Assembly (NCBI RefSeq): GCF_011008935.1
Contig: NZ_JAAIVJ010000001.1
Span: 744,001 to 808,000 of the forward strand
Length of the DNA stretch: 64,000 bases
Reading direction: 5' to 3'
From: Tabrizicola oligotrophica
GTDB taxonomy: Bacteria; Pseudomonadota; Alphaproteobacteria; Rhodobacterales; Rhodobacteraceae
Position numbers and translations under genes: made by a program. The notes below the pieces were generated by a model. That model was not told the DNA's origin and did not search any database. It saw nothing but the letters and a program-made list of their open reading frames with translations. Below are positions 24,862-32,800 of the stretch, one piece after another. Numbering within the stretch: the stretch's first letter is position 1; every line of letters starts with the position of its first letter.

Positions 24862-25091
24862 CCCTGCCCGCCGCCACAGCGCTTGCAGGCGCGGTATCCC
24901 GCCGCCTCGGCGCCTGCGCGGCTGTCGAAGATCCGCAGGTTCTGCCGCAAGGGCGTCCGCGCCGGGCAGCCGGGCCGGCAATGAATGCCGGTCGTCGCCA
25001 CGCCATATACCAGCGCCGCCTTATCCGCCCGCGCCGCGAAGGCAAGCCATTCCTCGTCGGTGGCAGCCCTGCCGCCCTTCAACCGCGCCAT
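24858..25091 (-). CDS. Stand-alone Ada-type zinc-binding domain protein
   Basis: A 77-residue protein consisting only of the N-terminal zinc domain of the Ada DNA-repair protein. '[26 protein letters not shown]' supplies two cysteines and '[12 protein letters not shown]' the other two, in the usual C-x3-C and C-x2-C spacing. In full-length Ada this domain accepts methyl groups from DNA methylphosphotriesters. The AraC and O6-methyltransferase domains are absent, so activity as a sensor or repair protein is uncertain. It overlaps the upstream transporter gene by 13 bases and is probably co-expressed. Confidence 0.82.
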   Translation of the reverse strand: MARLKGGRAATDEEWLAFAARADKAALVYGVATTGIHCRPGCPARTPLRQNLRIFDSRAGAEAAGYRACKRCGGGQG

Positions 25092-25957
25092 TTCGCAAGC
25101 CTCCCGTCCATCGCCACCAGCCCCGCCAGAATCAGCCCCAGCCCCGCCAGATGCCGCGGCAGCACCGGCTCACCCAGCACCAGAACCCCGAGCCCGATGG
25201 CCGAGGCCGGAATCAGGAAGGTGACCAGCGACAGCATCACCGCCCCGGCGCGGGCCAGCAGCCGGAAATACAGGATATAGGCCAGCGCCGTCGACATGAG
25301 CGCCAACCCCGCCACCGCCAGCAGCGGCCGCGTCGGCGGCACCGGCAGGCTCCAGGGCCGGTCGACCGCCAGCCAGACCGGCAACAGCATCAGCGCCGCC
25401 GAGACCAGCATGCCGAAGGCCACCTGCAAGGGCGCCAGTCCCATCGGTTTGAACCGCCGCCCCCAGACCCCGGCAAAGCCATAGGACAGCGCCGCACCGA
25501 GGCAGGCGGCAATCGCCCAGAGCCCGCCGCCTGCCCCGCCGCCGGCAATCACCAGAACCCCGGCAAAGCCCAAGGCCAGCCCCAGCGCCTTGGCCTTGGT
25601 CAGGCGCTCGTCGGTGGTAAAGACATGGGCCACGATCACCGTCCAGAGCGGTGTGGTGGCGTTCAGGATCGAGGCCAGCCCGCCGGTGATCTCGCCCTGC
25701 GCCAGCACCAAAAGCGTGAAGGGCACCACGTTGTTCAGCGCCCCCATCACGACGAGCGCCGCCCAGACCCGCCGCCCCTTCGGCAGACCACCACCGGAGA
25801 CCGCCAGCCACAGCGCCAAGAGCCCTGCCGCGCCCGCCACCCGCAGCCAGACGATGCTGAGCACCGCCAGCCCCTCCAGCGCCAGTTCCACGAAAAGAAA
25901 CGACCCGCCCCACAGGATGGAGAGGATCGTCAGGGTCATCCAGTTCGTCGCGCTCAT
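25079..25957 (-). CDS. EamA/DMT-family membrane transporter
   Basis: A 292-residue inner-membrane protein with about ten predicted transmembrane segments in two EamA repeats. The first includes 'ILWGGSFLFVELAL' and 'LNNVVPFTLLVLAQGEITGGLASILNATTPLWTVIVAH'. The second includes 'FGMLVSAALMLLP' and 'STALAYILYFRLLARAGAVMLSLVTFLIPASAIGLG'. Members export amino acids or metabolites; the substrate is not predictable here. It is read opposite to the surrounding his genes. Confidence 0.88.
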   Translation of the reverse strand: MSATNWMTLTILSILWGGSFLFVELALEGLAVLSIVWLRVAGAAGLLALWLAVSGGGLPKGRRVWAALVVMGALNNVVPFTLLVLAQGEITGGLASILNATTPLWTVIVAHVFTTDERLTKAKALGLALGFAGVLVIAGGGAGGGLWAIAACLGAALSYGFAGVWGRRFKPMGLAPLQVAFGMLVSAALMLLPVWLAVDRPWSLPVPPTRPLLAVAGLALMSTALAYILYFRLLARAGAVMLSLVTFLIPASAIGLGVLVLGEPVLPRHLAGLGLILAGLVAMDGRLAKWRG

Positions 25958-26020
25958 GCCGGCCTCCGCTTCGGCCCTTCATGCCACAGCCGCCCCGGCG
26001 GCGCGACCCGAAGCCTGCGG

Positions 26021-26410
26021 CTAGTTCACCCGGGCCCAGGTGCCGCCATCGCGGCAGATGCCAAAGACGCAGCCCCGCACCTTCAGGCTGTCGCCCGCAA
26101 GCGTCATGTCGCTGTCATAGGTCTTGTCGCGGTCGGGCGACCAGACCTTGCCATCGTCATAAAGCCCGTCCGGATAGGCCACCATGTCCCAGACGATCTG
26201 CTTGCCGAGATTGGGGCTGTCAATCTCCTTGCCCGCCCCGTCAAACGCCTTGACCAGCGTGCCGCAGTACGCAGCGCCACAGGCGGCAATCTTCACATGG
26301 CCGAAATTGCCGTTGTCATCGGGCTTGGTCTTCCAGACCCCCTCGACCGGATCGGCCATGGCCGCGCCCGCGCCCAGCACCAGCAGCACCGCCAGAACCA
26401 GCTTCCTCAT
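26021..26410 (-). CDS. DUF2147 family periplasmic protein
   Basis: A 129-residue protein with a Sec signal ('MRKLVLAVLLVLGAGAAMA', cleavage after AMA) and the DUF2147 pattern: 'VEGVWKTKPDDNGNFGHVKIAACGAAYCGTLV' and 'KGCVFGICRDGGTW'-type end ('LKVRGCVFGICRDGGTWARVN'). Four cysteines could form two disulfides. The ATG at 26410 has GGGAGGAAG upstream, favouring it over 26446. Function of the family is unknown. It is divergent from hisA. Confidence 0.85.
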   Translation of the reverse strand: MRKLVLAVLLVLGAGAAMADPVEGVWKTKPDDNGNFGHVKIAACGAAYCGTLVKAFDGAGKEIDSPNLGKQIVWDMVAYPDGLYDDGKVWSPDRDKTYDSDMTLAGDSLKVRGCVFGICRDGGTWARVN

Positions 26411-26561
26411 CGTGATCTTCCTCCCAGAACTCTGCCGCCCGATCATCGACGACGACCCGCCCCGCTGTCCAGCGTGACGTCAGGTCCAGAATTGCCGGCG
26501 AAGCCCCTTGGCATTTGCCCGCCCCCGGCCTAAGGCAGCCGCAGCGAAAAGGGAGACCCCG

Positions 26562-27281
26562 ATGATCCTCTATCCCGCCATCGACCTGAAGGACGGCCAA
26601 TGCGTGCGGCTCTTGCGCGGCGAGATGTCGGCGGCCACCGTGTTCGGAGATGATCCCGCGGCGCAAGCGCTGAAGTTCCAGAACGCCGGCTGCGAATGGC
26701 TGCACCTCGTCGACCTGAACGGCGCCTTCGCCGGAACCCCGGTCAACGGCGCGGCGGTGGAGGCGATCCTGAAAGCGGTGAAGGTGCCGGCCCAGCTTGG
26801 CGGCGGCATCCGCGACATGGCCACCATCGCGATGTGGCTGGACAAGGGCCTTGCCCGGGTGATCCTCGGCACTGTGGCGGTGGAAGACCCCGGCCTCGTG
26901 CGCGAAGCCGCCCGCGCCTTTCCCGGCAAGGTCGCCGTCGGCATTGACGCCCGCAAGGGCTTTGTCGCCACCAAGGGCTGGGCGACCGAGACCACAGTGC
27001 AGGCCACCGACCTTGCCCGCAGCTTCGAGGATGCCGGCGTCGCCGCGCTCATCTACACCGACATCGACCGCGACGGCGCCATGCAGGGGCCGAACATCGA
27101 GGCGACCGAGGCTCTGGCCCGCGCCGTCTCGATTCCCGTCATCGCCTCGGGCGGAGTTTCCCGCATGGCGGACCTGATCGCACTGCAGGGCACCGGCGTC
27201 ATCGCCGGCGCCATCTCGGGCCGGGCGCTCTATGACGGGGCAATTGATCTGGGCGAAGCGCTCAAGGCGCTGAAAGCCTGA
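26562..27281 (+). CDS. hisA: ProFAR isomerase (phosphoribosylformimino-AICAR ribotide isomerase)
   Basis: A 239-residue (beta-alpha)8 barrel. Catalytic Asp8 is in '[14 protein letters not shown]', the second catalytic Asp in '[14 protein letters not shown]', and the phosphate-binding loops are '[11 protein letters not shown]' and '[12 protein letters not shown]'. It catalyses the Amadori rearrangement of step 4 in histidine synthesis. GGGAGA precedes the ATG. It resumes the his cluster after the inserted minus-strand genes. Confidence 0.95.
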   Translation: MILYPAIDLKDGQCVRLLRGEMSAATVFGDDPAAQALKFQNAGCEWLHLVDLNGAFAGTPVNGAAVEAILKAVKVPAQLGGGIRDMATIAMWLDKGLARVILGTVAVEDPGLVREAARAFPGKVAVGIDARKGFVATKGWATETTVQATDLARSFEDAGVAALIYTDIDRDGAMQGPNIEATEALARAVSIPVIASGGVSRMADLIALQGTGVIAGAISGRALYDGAIDLGEALKALKA

Positions 27282-27310
27282 TTTCGCCTGTTCCAAAATA
27301 TCCTCGGGGG
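27282..27310 (+). repeat. Dispersed intergenic repeat, AAATATCC type
   Basis: The sequence is ATTTCGCCTGTTCCAAAATA followed by TCCTCGGGGG. It lies just after the hisA stop codon. Its counterpart between hisB and hisH (23245) shares CTGTTCC and AAATATCC. Confidence 0.45.
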
Positions 27311-27313
27311 TTT

Positions 27314-27348
27314 GCTGTTGGTTCGCCATTGGTTCAAGAACCAACAGC
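27314..27348. repeat. 11-bp inverted repeat between hisA and hisF
   Basis: GCTGTTGGTTC at 27314-27324 is exactly complementary to GAACCAACAGC at 27338-27348, with a nested GGTTC/GAACC. It could form a hairpin in the hisA-hisF leader. No U-tract follows. Confidence 0.45.
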
Positions 27349-27415
27349 ATGGGCCGCAAGCCAGAGGGGGGCGAGCCCCCTTCCCCCGCCAGACCCAAGC
27401 CGCTAGGGTGCCGCC

Positions 27416-28177
27416 ATGCTGAAAACCCGCATCATTCCCTGCCTTGATGTCGCCGATGGCCGTGTGGTCAAGGGCGTGAACTTCGTCAACCTGATCGACG
27501 CCGGCGATCCGGTGGAGGCGGCGCGGGCCTATGACGCGGCGGGCGCGGACGAGCTGTGCTTTCTCGACATCCACGCCACGCATGAAAACCGCGGCACGAT
27601 GTTCGATCTGGTCACCCGCACCGCCGAGCAATGCTTCATGCCGCTGACCGTGGGCGGCGGGGTGCGCACGCCGCAGGACGTGCGCGCGCTCCTGTTGGCC
27701 GGGGCCGACAAGGTGTCGTTCAACTCTGCCGCCGTCGCCAATCCCGATGTCGTGGCCGAGGCCGCCGACCGTTTCGGCAGCCAGTGCATCGTGGTGGCGA
27801 TCGACGCCAAGACTGTCGCCCCCGGCAAATGGGAGATCTTCACCCATGGTGGCCGCAAGCCCACCGGCATCGACGCGGTGGAGTTTGCCCGCACCGTGGC
27901 GGCCAAGGGGGCGGGGGAAATCCTGCTTACCTCGATGGACCGCGACGGCACCAAGGGCGGCTACAACCTTGCCCTGACCCGCGCCATTGCCGACGCAGTG
28001 CCAGTCCCGGTCATCGCCTCGGGCGGGGTTGGCACGCTCGACCATCTGGTCGAGGGCGTCACCGAGGGCCACGCCAGCGCGGTGCTCGCCGCCTCGATCT
28101 TCCACTTCGGCACCTATACCATCGGCCAGGCCAAGGCCCATATGGCCGCCGCCGGCATTCCCATGAGGCTGTCATGA
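27416..28177 (+). CDS. hisF: Imidazole glycerol phosphate synthase, cyclase subunit
   Basis: A 253-residue barrel protein. Catalytic Asp is in '[19 protein letters not shown]' (D11) and the second in '[15 protein letters not shown]'; the phosphate loops are '[11 protein letters not shown]' and '[12 protein letters not shown]'. It is the cyclase partner of HisH, receiving ammonia through the barrel. The stop overlaps the hisE start (ATGA). A 134-bp repeat-containing gap separates it from hisA. Confidence 0.96.
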   Translation: MLKTRIIPCLDVADGRVVKGVNFVNLIDAGDPVEAARAYDAAGADELCFLDIHATHENRGTMFDLVTRTAEQCFMPLTVGGGVRTPQDVRALLLAGADKVSFNSAAVANPDVVAEAADRFGSQCIVVAIDAKTVAPGKWEIFTHGGRKPTGIDAVEFARTVAAKGAGEILLTSMDRDGTKGGYNLALTRAIADAVPVPVIASGGVGTLDHLVEGVTEGHASAVLAASIFHFGTYTIGQAKAHMAAAGIPMRLS

Positions 28178-28500
28178 CCACCCCTGATCCGACTGTCCTC
28201 CAGCGCCTCGCCGCCACCATCGAGGCCCGCAAGGGCGCCGATCCCGACTCGTCCTGGACCGCCAAGCTTTTCGCCAAGGGCCCCGAGAAATGCGCCGAGA
28301 AGTTCGGCGAGGAGGCGGTCGAGGCGATCATCGAGGCGGTGAAGGGCGACCGCGAGAAACTCGCCGCCGAGGCGGCGGATGTGCTCTACCACCTTCTTGT
28401 CATGCTGGCCGCCCGCGATGTGAGCCTTGCCGAGGTGCTGGCGGTGCTGGAAGTCCGCGAAGGCACTTCGGGTATCGCGGAAAAAGCCGCGCGCGGCTGA
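28174..28500 (+). CDS. hisE: Phosphoribosyl-ATP pyrophosphatase
   Basis: A 108-residue all-helical MazG-like nucleotide pyrophosphatase. '[31 protein letters not shown]' and '[30 protein letters not shown]' contain the acidic metal-binding residues (EExxE and ExxD). It hydrolyses PR-ATP to PR-AMP in step 2 of histidine synthesis. Four-base overlap with hisF indicates translational coupling. Confidence 0.95.
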   Translation: MTTPDPTVLQRLAATIEARKGADPDSSWTAKLFAKGPEKCAEKFGEEAVEAIIEAVKGDREKLAAEAADVLYHLLVMLAARDVSLAEVLAVLEVREGTSGIAEKAARG

Positions 28501-28503
28501 GGC

Positions 28504-28550
28504 CCAAATTTCTTCGAAGAAATTTGGCAAAAATCTTCGAAGATTTTTGC
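28504..28550. repeat. Two-hairpin element between convergent genes (copy 1)
   Basis: Two abutting perfect 24-bp palindromes: 28504-28527 (core AAATTTCTTCGAAGAAATTT) and 28527-28550 (core AAAATCTTCGAAGATTTT). It sits between hisE and the CoA-binding protein gene and may terminate both. The architecture recurs at 51438-51484 and 63104-63210. Confidence 0.7.
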
Positions 28551-28551
28551 C

Positions 28552-28977
28552 CTACAGCCCCAGCCGCGGAATTTCGATCGCCGGGCAGCGGTTCATCACC
28601 ACCTCCATGCCCGCCGCCCCCGCCTTGGCGGCCGCCTCGGCATTCTCGATGCCAAGCTGCATCCAGATCACCTTCGCCCCCGAGGCCAGCGCCGCCTCCA
28701 CCACCGGCGGCACGTGCTCGGACCGGCGGAAGATGTCGACCATGTCGACCGGCCCCACCTCGGCCAGAGAGGCCCGCACCACTTCGCCAAGGCCGCTGTC
28801 CAGCCCCGCCTGCCCCGGATTGACCGGGATCACCCGATAGCCCCGGCGCACGAGATAGGCGGCGACGCGGTGGCTCGGCCGGTCGGGCTTCGGCGACCAG
28901 CCGACAAGGGCGATGGTCTTGACCTCTGTCAGGATGCGCGCGATGCGGGCGTCCTCGGCCGGGGCGTCAAGGCTCAT
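28552..28977 (-). CDS. CoA-binding domain protein (YccU-like)
   Basis: A 141-residue single Rossmann-fold CoA-binding protein. 'IALVGWSPKPDRPSHRVAAYLVRRGYRVIPVNPGQ' is the nucleotide-binding half, and 'VDMVDIFRRSEHVPPVVEAALASGAKVIWMQLGIEN' plus 'VVMNRCPAIEIPRL' the second half, as in YccU. Members bind CoA but their role is not settled. The ATG at 28977 has CAGGAG upstream; an alternative start is at 29013. Confidence 0.88.
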   Translation of the reverse strand: MSLDAPAEDARIARILTEVKTIALVGWSPKPDRPSHRVAAYLVRRGYRVIPVNPGQAGLDSGLGEVVRASLAEVGPVDMVDIFRRSEHVPPVVEAALASGAKVIWMQLGIENAEAAAKAGAAGMEVVMNRCPAIEIPRLGL

Positions 28978-29141
28978 GGGTCTGGCTCCTGAAAGAAAGC
29001 GCCCGAAAGCCAAGGCCCCGGGCGCAAGGTGTGGAACGAGGGACAGTAGACAGGCGAAGCGGTGGTTCCAGTGCCGCTCGGCACTATTCTACATGGGATG
29101 CCGGCGCGCGCGTTAAAGCCCCCTCGCATATTTGTGATCCC

Positions 29142-29921
29142 TCAGCGCGTCGCAGCCGCATAAAGGCTGACTGCGGCGGCGTTCGAGACATTCAGGCTGC
29201 CGAAGGCGCCGGCAAAGGGAATGCGGGCGATCACGTCGCAGGTCTCGCGGGTGCGCTCGCGCAGGCCCGGTCCTTCGGCCCCCATGATCAGGGCGAGCGG
29301 CCGGCCGCGGGTCGGCACCAGCGCCTCGGCCAGCGTCACGTCGGCCTCGCCGTCCAGGCCGATGAGCGTGTAGCCCATCGCCTTCAGCTCGACCATGGCA
29401 TCGGCCAGATTGGTGACCTTGAGATAGGGTTGCCGCTCCAGCGCTCCGCTCGCGGTCTTGGCCAGCGCCCCGGTTTCGGGGGCCGAATGGTGGCGCGGCG
29501 CAATGACCGCGCGGGCACCGAACACCTCGGCCGAACGCAGGATGGCGCCGACGTTATGGGGGTCGGTCACCCGGTCCAGCAGCACCAGCAACGGCTCGCC
29601 CGCGCCGGAAATCGCCAGATCTTCAAGCTTGCCCCAGTTCAAGGGCCGCACTTCCAGCGCCGCGCCCTGATGCACCGAGCCTTCGTCGATCGGCACGTCA
29701 AAGCGCCGCGGGTCGACGATTTCCGGCGCGATCCCGGCCTCGGCAATTGCCGCTTCCAGCTTGTCGAAGGCGTTCTTCGTCACCACCAGCCGCAGCTTTT
29801 CCCGCGCCGGATTGGCCAGCGCATCACGCACCGCATGCAGGCCGAAAAGCCAGACCGTCTCTTTCGCCTCGGCCTTGCGGCCGCGTTCCTTGTCCACCAC
29901 CCAGTCGGGTTTCTTCGCCAT
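29142..29921 (-). CDS. rlmB: 23S rRNA (guanosine-2'-O-)-methyltransferase family protein (RlmB/TrmH)
   Basis: A 259-residue SPOUT methyltransferase. The N-terminal substrate-binding domain begins 'ETVWLFGLHAVRDAL'. The SPOUT knot motifs are 'VLLDRVTDPHNVGAILRSAEVFG' (motif 1), 'LALIMGAEGPGLRERT' (motif 2) and 'IPFAGAFGSLNVSNAAAVSLYA' (motif 3), which bind S-adenosylmethionine. It probably methylates the 2'-OH of a guanosine in 23S rRNA. The start at 29921 is preferred over 29948; both are in frame. Confidence 0.9.
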   Translation of the reverse strand: MAKKPDWVVDKERGRKAEAKETVWLFGLHAVRDALANPAREKLRLVVTKNAFDKLEAAIAEAGIAPEIVDPRRFDVPIDEGSVHQGAALEVRPLNWGKLEDLAISGAGEPLLVLLDRVTDPHNVGAILRSAEVFGARAVIAPRHHSAPETGALAKTASGALERQPYLKVTNLADAMVELKAMGYTLIGLDGEADVTLAEALVPTRGRPLALIMGAEGPGLRERTRETCDVIARIPFAGAFGSLNVSNAAAVSLYAAATR

Positions 29922-30074
29922 GATCTTGGCCCCTTCGCGTTTGCCCATGCTCTGACCAGATCAACCGATTTTGGCAAGCGGCAAGTGACAGGAAATTTCC
30001 GGTCAAAAGGCAAGGCTTGGGCCGCAACGCCCCCTTGACGCCCCCCGCCCCCTTGGGTATTCCCCCCGCACAGT

Positions 30075-30158
30075 GGGCGATATGCTACAAGGTGTGGCAG
30101 CGGACTGTAACTCCGCCGAGGCGACTCATGCCTGGTTCGATTCCAGGATCGCCCACCA
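30075..30158 (+). tRNA. tRNA-Tyr (anticodon GTA), CCA encoded
   Basis: An 84-base cloverleaf. The acceptor stem is GGGCGAT/ATCGCCC with discriminator A and genomic CCA. The D stem is GCTAC/GTGGC, the anticodon stem GCGGA/TCCGC with loop CTGTAAC, and the T stem CCTGG/CCAGG with loop TTCGATT. The 14-base variable arm (GAG/CTC stem) is the class II feature expected of bacterial tRNA-Tyr. Confidence 0.95.
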
Positions 30159-30180
30159 TTCTGCCCGTCGCGGCAGTCAC

Positions 30181-30207
30181 AAAGGCCAGCCTTCGGGCTG
30201 GCCTTTT
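30181..30207 (+). terminator. Intrinsic terminator of tRNA-Tyr
   Basis: AAAGGCCAGCC pairs perfectly with GGCTGGCCTTT around a TTCG tetraloop (11 bp), followed by a further T and GCGTTTTG. It lies 22 bases after the tRNA and 50 bases before the dimethylargininase start. Confidence 0.85.
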
Positions 30208-30256
30208 GCGTTTTGCCGTGGTCGATTGGCGCCGATCTGTCCCGAAAGGCCCGTCC

Positions 30257-31045
30257 ATGCGCTCGTATCGCTTCACCCATGCCATCACCCGCCTGCCGCC
30301 CGCCAGCGCCATCAACGGCCTGCGCGCGGTGGATACCGGCAGCCCCGATCTTGCCCGGATGCGGGCCCATCACGCCGATTATGTCGCGGCGCTGCAATCG
30401 ACCGGGGCGACGGTGCTGGAACTGCCCGCGCTGGAGGCGTTCCCCGACAGCCTGTTCGTCGAGGACACTGCGCTTTGCCTGCCCGAAGGGGCGATCGTCA
30501 TGCGGCCCGGTGCGCCATCGCGTTTGGGCGAGGCGGCGGAAATGGCGCCGCATCTGCGCGCGCTTTATGGCGAGGTGCGCCAGATCACCGGCGCGGAGAA
30601 TTTCATCGAAGGCGGCGACATCCTGACCACCGAGACCGAAATTCTCGTCGGCCGCTCGGCCCGCACCAATGCCGGCGGCGTGGCGGAACTGACCCGCCTT
30701 GTCGCCGACTGGGGCCATAGCGTGCGCGAGGTCTTCACCCCGCCGGGCGTTCTGCATTTCAAGACCGACTGCTCGCTCTTGGACGCCGAGACCATTCTTG
30801 CGACCGAACGGCTGGATGCCTCGGGCTGCTTCACCGGCTACCGGGTGATCCACACCGCGCCGGGCGAGGAGGCCTGCGCCAACGCCATCCGCTTCAACGA
30901 TCTGGTGCTGTTCCCCGCCGGCTTCCCGCGCACCCGCGACAAGCTGCTGGCCGCGGGTTACGCCCTGCGCGAGATCGGCAATTCGGAATGCGCCAAGCTG
31001 GATGGCGGCATGTCCTGCCTGTCGCTGCGCTTCACGCCGTCTTAA
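30257..31045 (+). CDS. Dimethylargininase (N(G),N(G)-dimethylarginine dimethylaminohydrolase)
   Basis: A 262-residue member of the amidinotransferase/DDAH pentein family. Catalytic residues are E118 region in 'ENFIEGGDIL', H167 in 'GVLHFKTDCSLL' and C254 in 'DGGMSCLSLRF', matching the Glu-His-Cys arrangement of bacterial DDAH. 'PDSLFVEDTALCLPEGAIVMRPG' is the N-terminal substrate loop. It hydrolyses methylated arginines to citrulline and methylamines. Arginine deiminase is less likely given the short length. Confidence 0.9.
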   Translation: MRSYRFTHAITRLPPASAINGLRAVDTGSPDLARMRAHHADYVAALQSTGATVLELPALEAFPDSLFVEDTALCLPEGAIVMRPGAPSRLGEAAEMAPHLRALYGEVRQITGAENFIEGGDILTTETEILVGRSARTNAGGVAELTRLVADWGHSVREVFTPPGVLHFKTDCSLLDAETILATERLDASGCFTGYRVIHTAPGEEACANAIRFNDLVLFPAGFPRTRDKLLAAGYALREIGNSECAKLDGGMSCLSLRFTPS

Positions 31046-31467
31046 GGCATCAGCACCGCCTTGCGCTCATAGTCGGCGGTGTCGGTGCTGCCGTCGTCGT
31101 AGGTGACCAGCAGGCTGACCGTGGCGATCGAGCCGAGCGGCTGGGTGAGGAACAGGAAGGCGTTGTCCTCGGCTTTCAGGGCATTGGGCACCGCTTCGCC
31201 CTCGTAGCAGGGCTCCATCGCGAAGGGTGTCTCGGCGGGGGCGCCATTCAGCCCATAGGCGATGGTGCTGACCCCGCAGCGCCAGGCCAGAAGATTGGTG
31301 AAGTACAGAAGATCCTGCCCGTCGAACTCGCGCACGGCAATCCAGCTTGGCTTTGTGGCGGTCAGGATCGGCTTGACCTCGGCCGCCGTGGTATAGGTCT
31401 GGGCAAGGGCAACCGTCGCGGCGGCCATCGCGGCAACTGTCATTGAAACGGCAACAATCCTGCGCAT
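31042..31467 (-). CDS. Hypothetical secreted/periplasmic protein
   Basis: A 141-residue protein with an N-terminal signal peptide ('RRIVAVSMTVAAMAAATVALA'). The mature part has 'SWIAVREFDGQDLLYFTNLLAWRCGVSTIAYGLNG' and 'VSLLVTYDDGSTDTADYERKAVL', and two cysteines that may pair. I do not recognise a family. The ATG at 31467 gives the best signal peptide; 31497 is in frame upstream. Its stop overlaps the dimethylargininase stop convergently. Confidence 0.75.
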   Translation of the reverse strand: MRRIVAVSMTVAAMAAATVALAQTYTTAAEVKPILTATKPSWIAVREFDGQDLLYFTNLLAWRCGVSTIAYGLNGAPAETPFAMEPCYEGEAVPNALKAEDNAFLFLTQPLGSIATVSLLVTYDDGSTDTADYERKAVLMP

Positions 31468-31545
31468 TTTGAACCTCCCGAGGCTTTTGCGGGGCATCGA
31501 ACGCCCCTATAGTGACAACAGGATAACAGGGCGGACAAGATCACA

Positions 31546-32547
31546 ATGGCCGAAACGGCGGGCGGCGGGCAAGCCTTCAACATTCTCGCCGTGGTGCAGG
31601 AGGGGCGGCTGGCCTATGAGGCGCTGTTGCTGATGGCCTCGCTGCGCGCCGCCAATCCGGGTTTCCGCGGCAAGGTGTTTCTGGCCGAACCCCAGCCCGG
31701 CAAGCGCTGGCACCGCGACCCGAGGCTGCAATCGGACCCGATCCGCGCGATGCTGGAAAGCCTTGGCGCCACGTTCCTGCCCTTTGAAAACAAGATCTTC
31801 GGCCAGTCCTACCCGCATGGCAACAAGATCGAGGCGCTGGCGGCGCTGCCCGATGAGCCGTTCCTGTTTCTTGACACCGACACGCTGGTGCTGGGTGACC
31901 TGCAAGGCGTCCCCTTCGATTTCGCGCGCCCCTCGGCCTCGATGCGGCGCGAAGGCAGCTGGCCCGAGCCACAGCTTTACCATGGCGGCTATGGCGAGAT
32001 CTGGAAGTCGCTCTATGACCGCTTCGGGCTGGATTTCGCCAGTTCGCTCGACTTTGCGCAGCCCGACGACTATTGGCAGCGCTATCTTTACTTCAATGCC
32101 GGCTGGTTCTTTCACCAAAGCCCCCGCGCCTTTGGCGAGCGCTTCCTGACCTTCGCCCGCACCATCCGCGACGCCCCGCCCGATGCCTTGGCGGCGCAGT
32201 CGCTGGACCCCTGGCTCGATCAGGTCGCCCTGCCCTTGGTGATCCATTCCTTCGGCGGCGGGCGGCCGGGGCCAGAGCTTGCCGGGCTGGATGGCTCCGT
32301 CACCTGCCACTATCGGAGCCTTCCCCTGCTCTACGCCCGCGAAAGCGACCGTGTGGTCGAGGTGCTGGAAGAGGTGGCCGGGCAAAAAGACCTGCGCCGT
32401 CTCTTGCGCGACCATGAGCCGGCGCGGCTGATGATCTATCAGAACCGCGGCCGCAAGGCGCGGGCGCTGTTTGACCGCGACGACCTGCCCCGGCGCGAGC
32501 AGACCCTGCGCAGCGCACTGAAGAAGGCCGGGCTCTGGCTGCGATAG
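31546..32547 (+). CDS. Putative GT-A-fold glycosyltransferase-like protein
   Basis: A 333-residue soluble protein without signal peptide. 'PDEPFLFLDTDTLVLGDLQGVPFDFARPSASMRREGSW' contains a DxD motif near residues 110-112, at the end of a hydrophobic strand, as in GT-A glycosyltransferases. 'YLYFNAGWFFHQSPRAFGERFL' resembles the acceptor-side region of family 8-type enzymes. Family assignment is tentative and no sugar substrate can be named. It is divergent from the secreted hypothetical protein and has no obvious operon partner. Confidence 0.6.
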   Translation: MAETAGGGQAFNILAVVQEGRLAYEALLLMASLRAANPGFRGKVFLAEPQPGKRWHRDPRLQSDPIRAMLESLGATFLPFENKIFGQSYPHGNKIEALAALPDEPFLFLDTDTLVLGDLQGVPFDFARPSASMRREGSWPEPQLYHGGYGEIWKSLYDRFGLDFASSLDFAQPDDYWQRYLYFNAGWFFHQSPRAFGERFLTFARTIRDAPPDALAAQSLDPWLDQVALPLVIHSFGGGRPGPELAGLDGSVTCHYRSLPLLYARESDRVVEVLEEVAGQKDLRRLLRDHEPARLMIYQNRGRKARALFDRDDLPRREQTLRSALKKAGLWLR

Positions 32548-32800
32548 CGGGCGCCGACCTGGCGTTGTGGCAGGAGGCGCCTTGCCGGCGGCGCGTGCGC
32601 AGCCGCGTCTGATCGAATCAGCAGTCTTGCCACATTTCCCCAAGGTCCACCCCGGATTGTTGCGCGTCTGGCAGGGTCTGGCGGCCCCTGCCCAGCTTTG
32701 TCGCCGGATCGCGCGCTGATTGCGTCGACTTTGTGGCAGCCCTCTACCAATTGTGATATTTTTCAATTGTTTAACGAAACATCTGCAATTGGACCGCCTG

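Noticed and set aside
30075-30256. tRNA-Tyr as an attachment site for an integrated element
   Set aside because: There is no integrase, no duplicated tRNA 3' end and no mobile genes nearby; it is followed by its own terminator and a metabolic gene.
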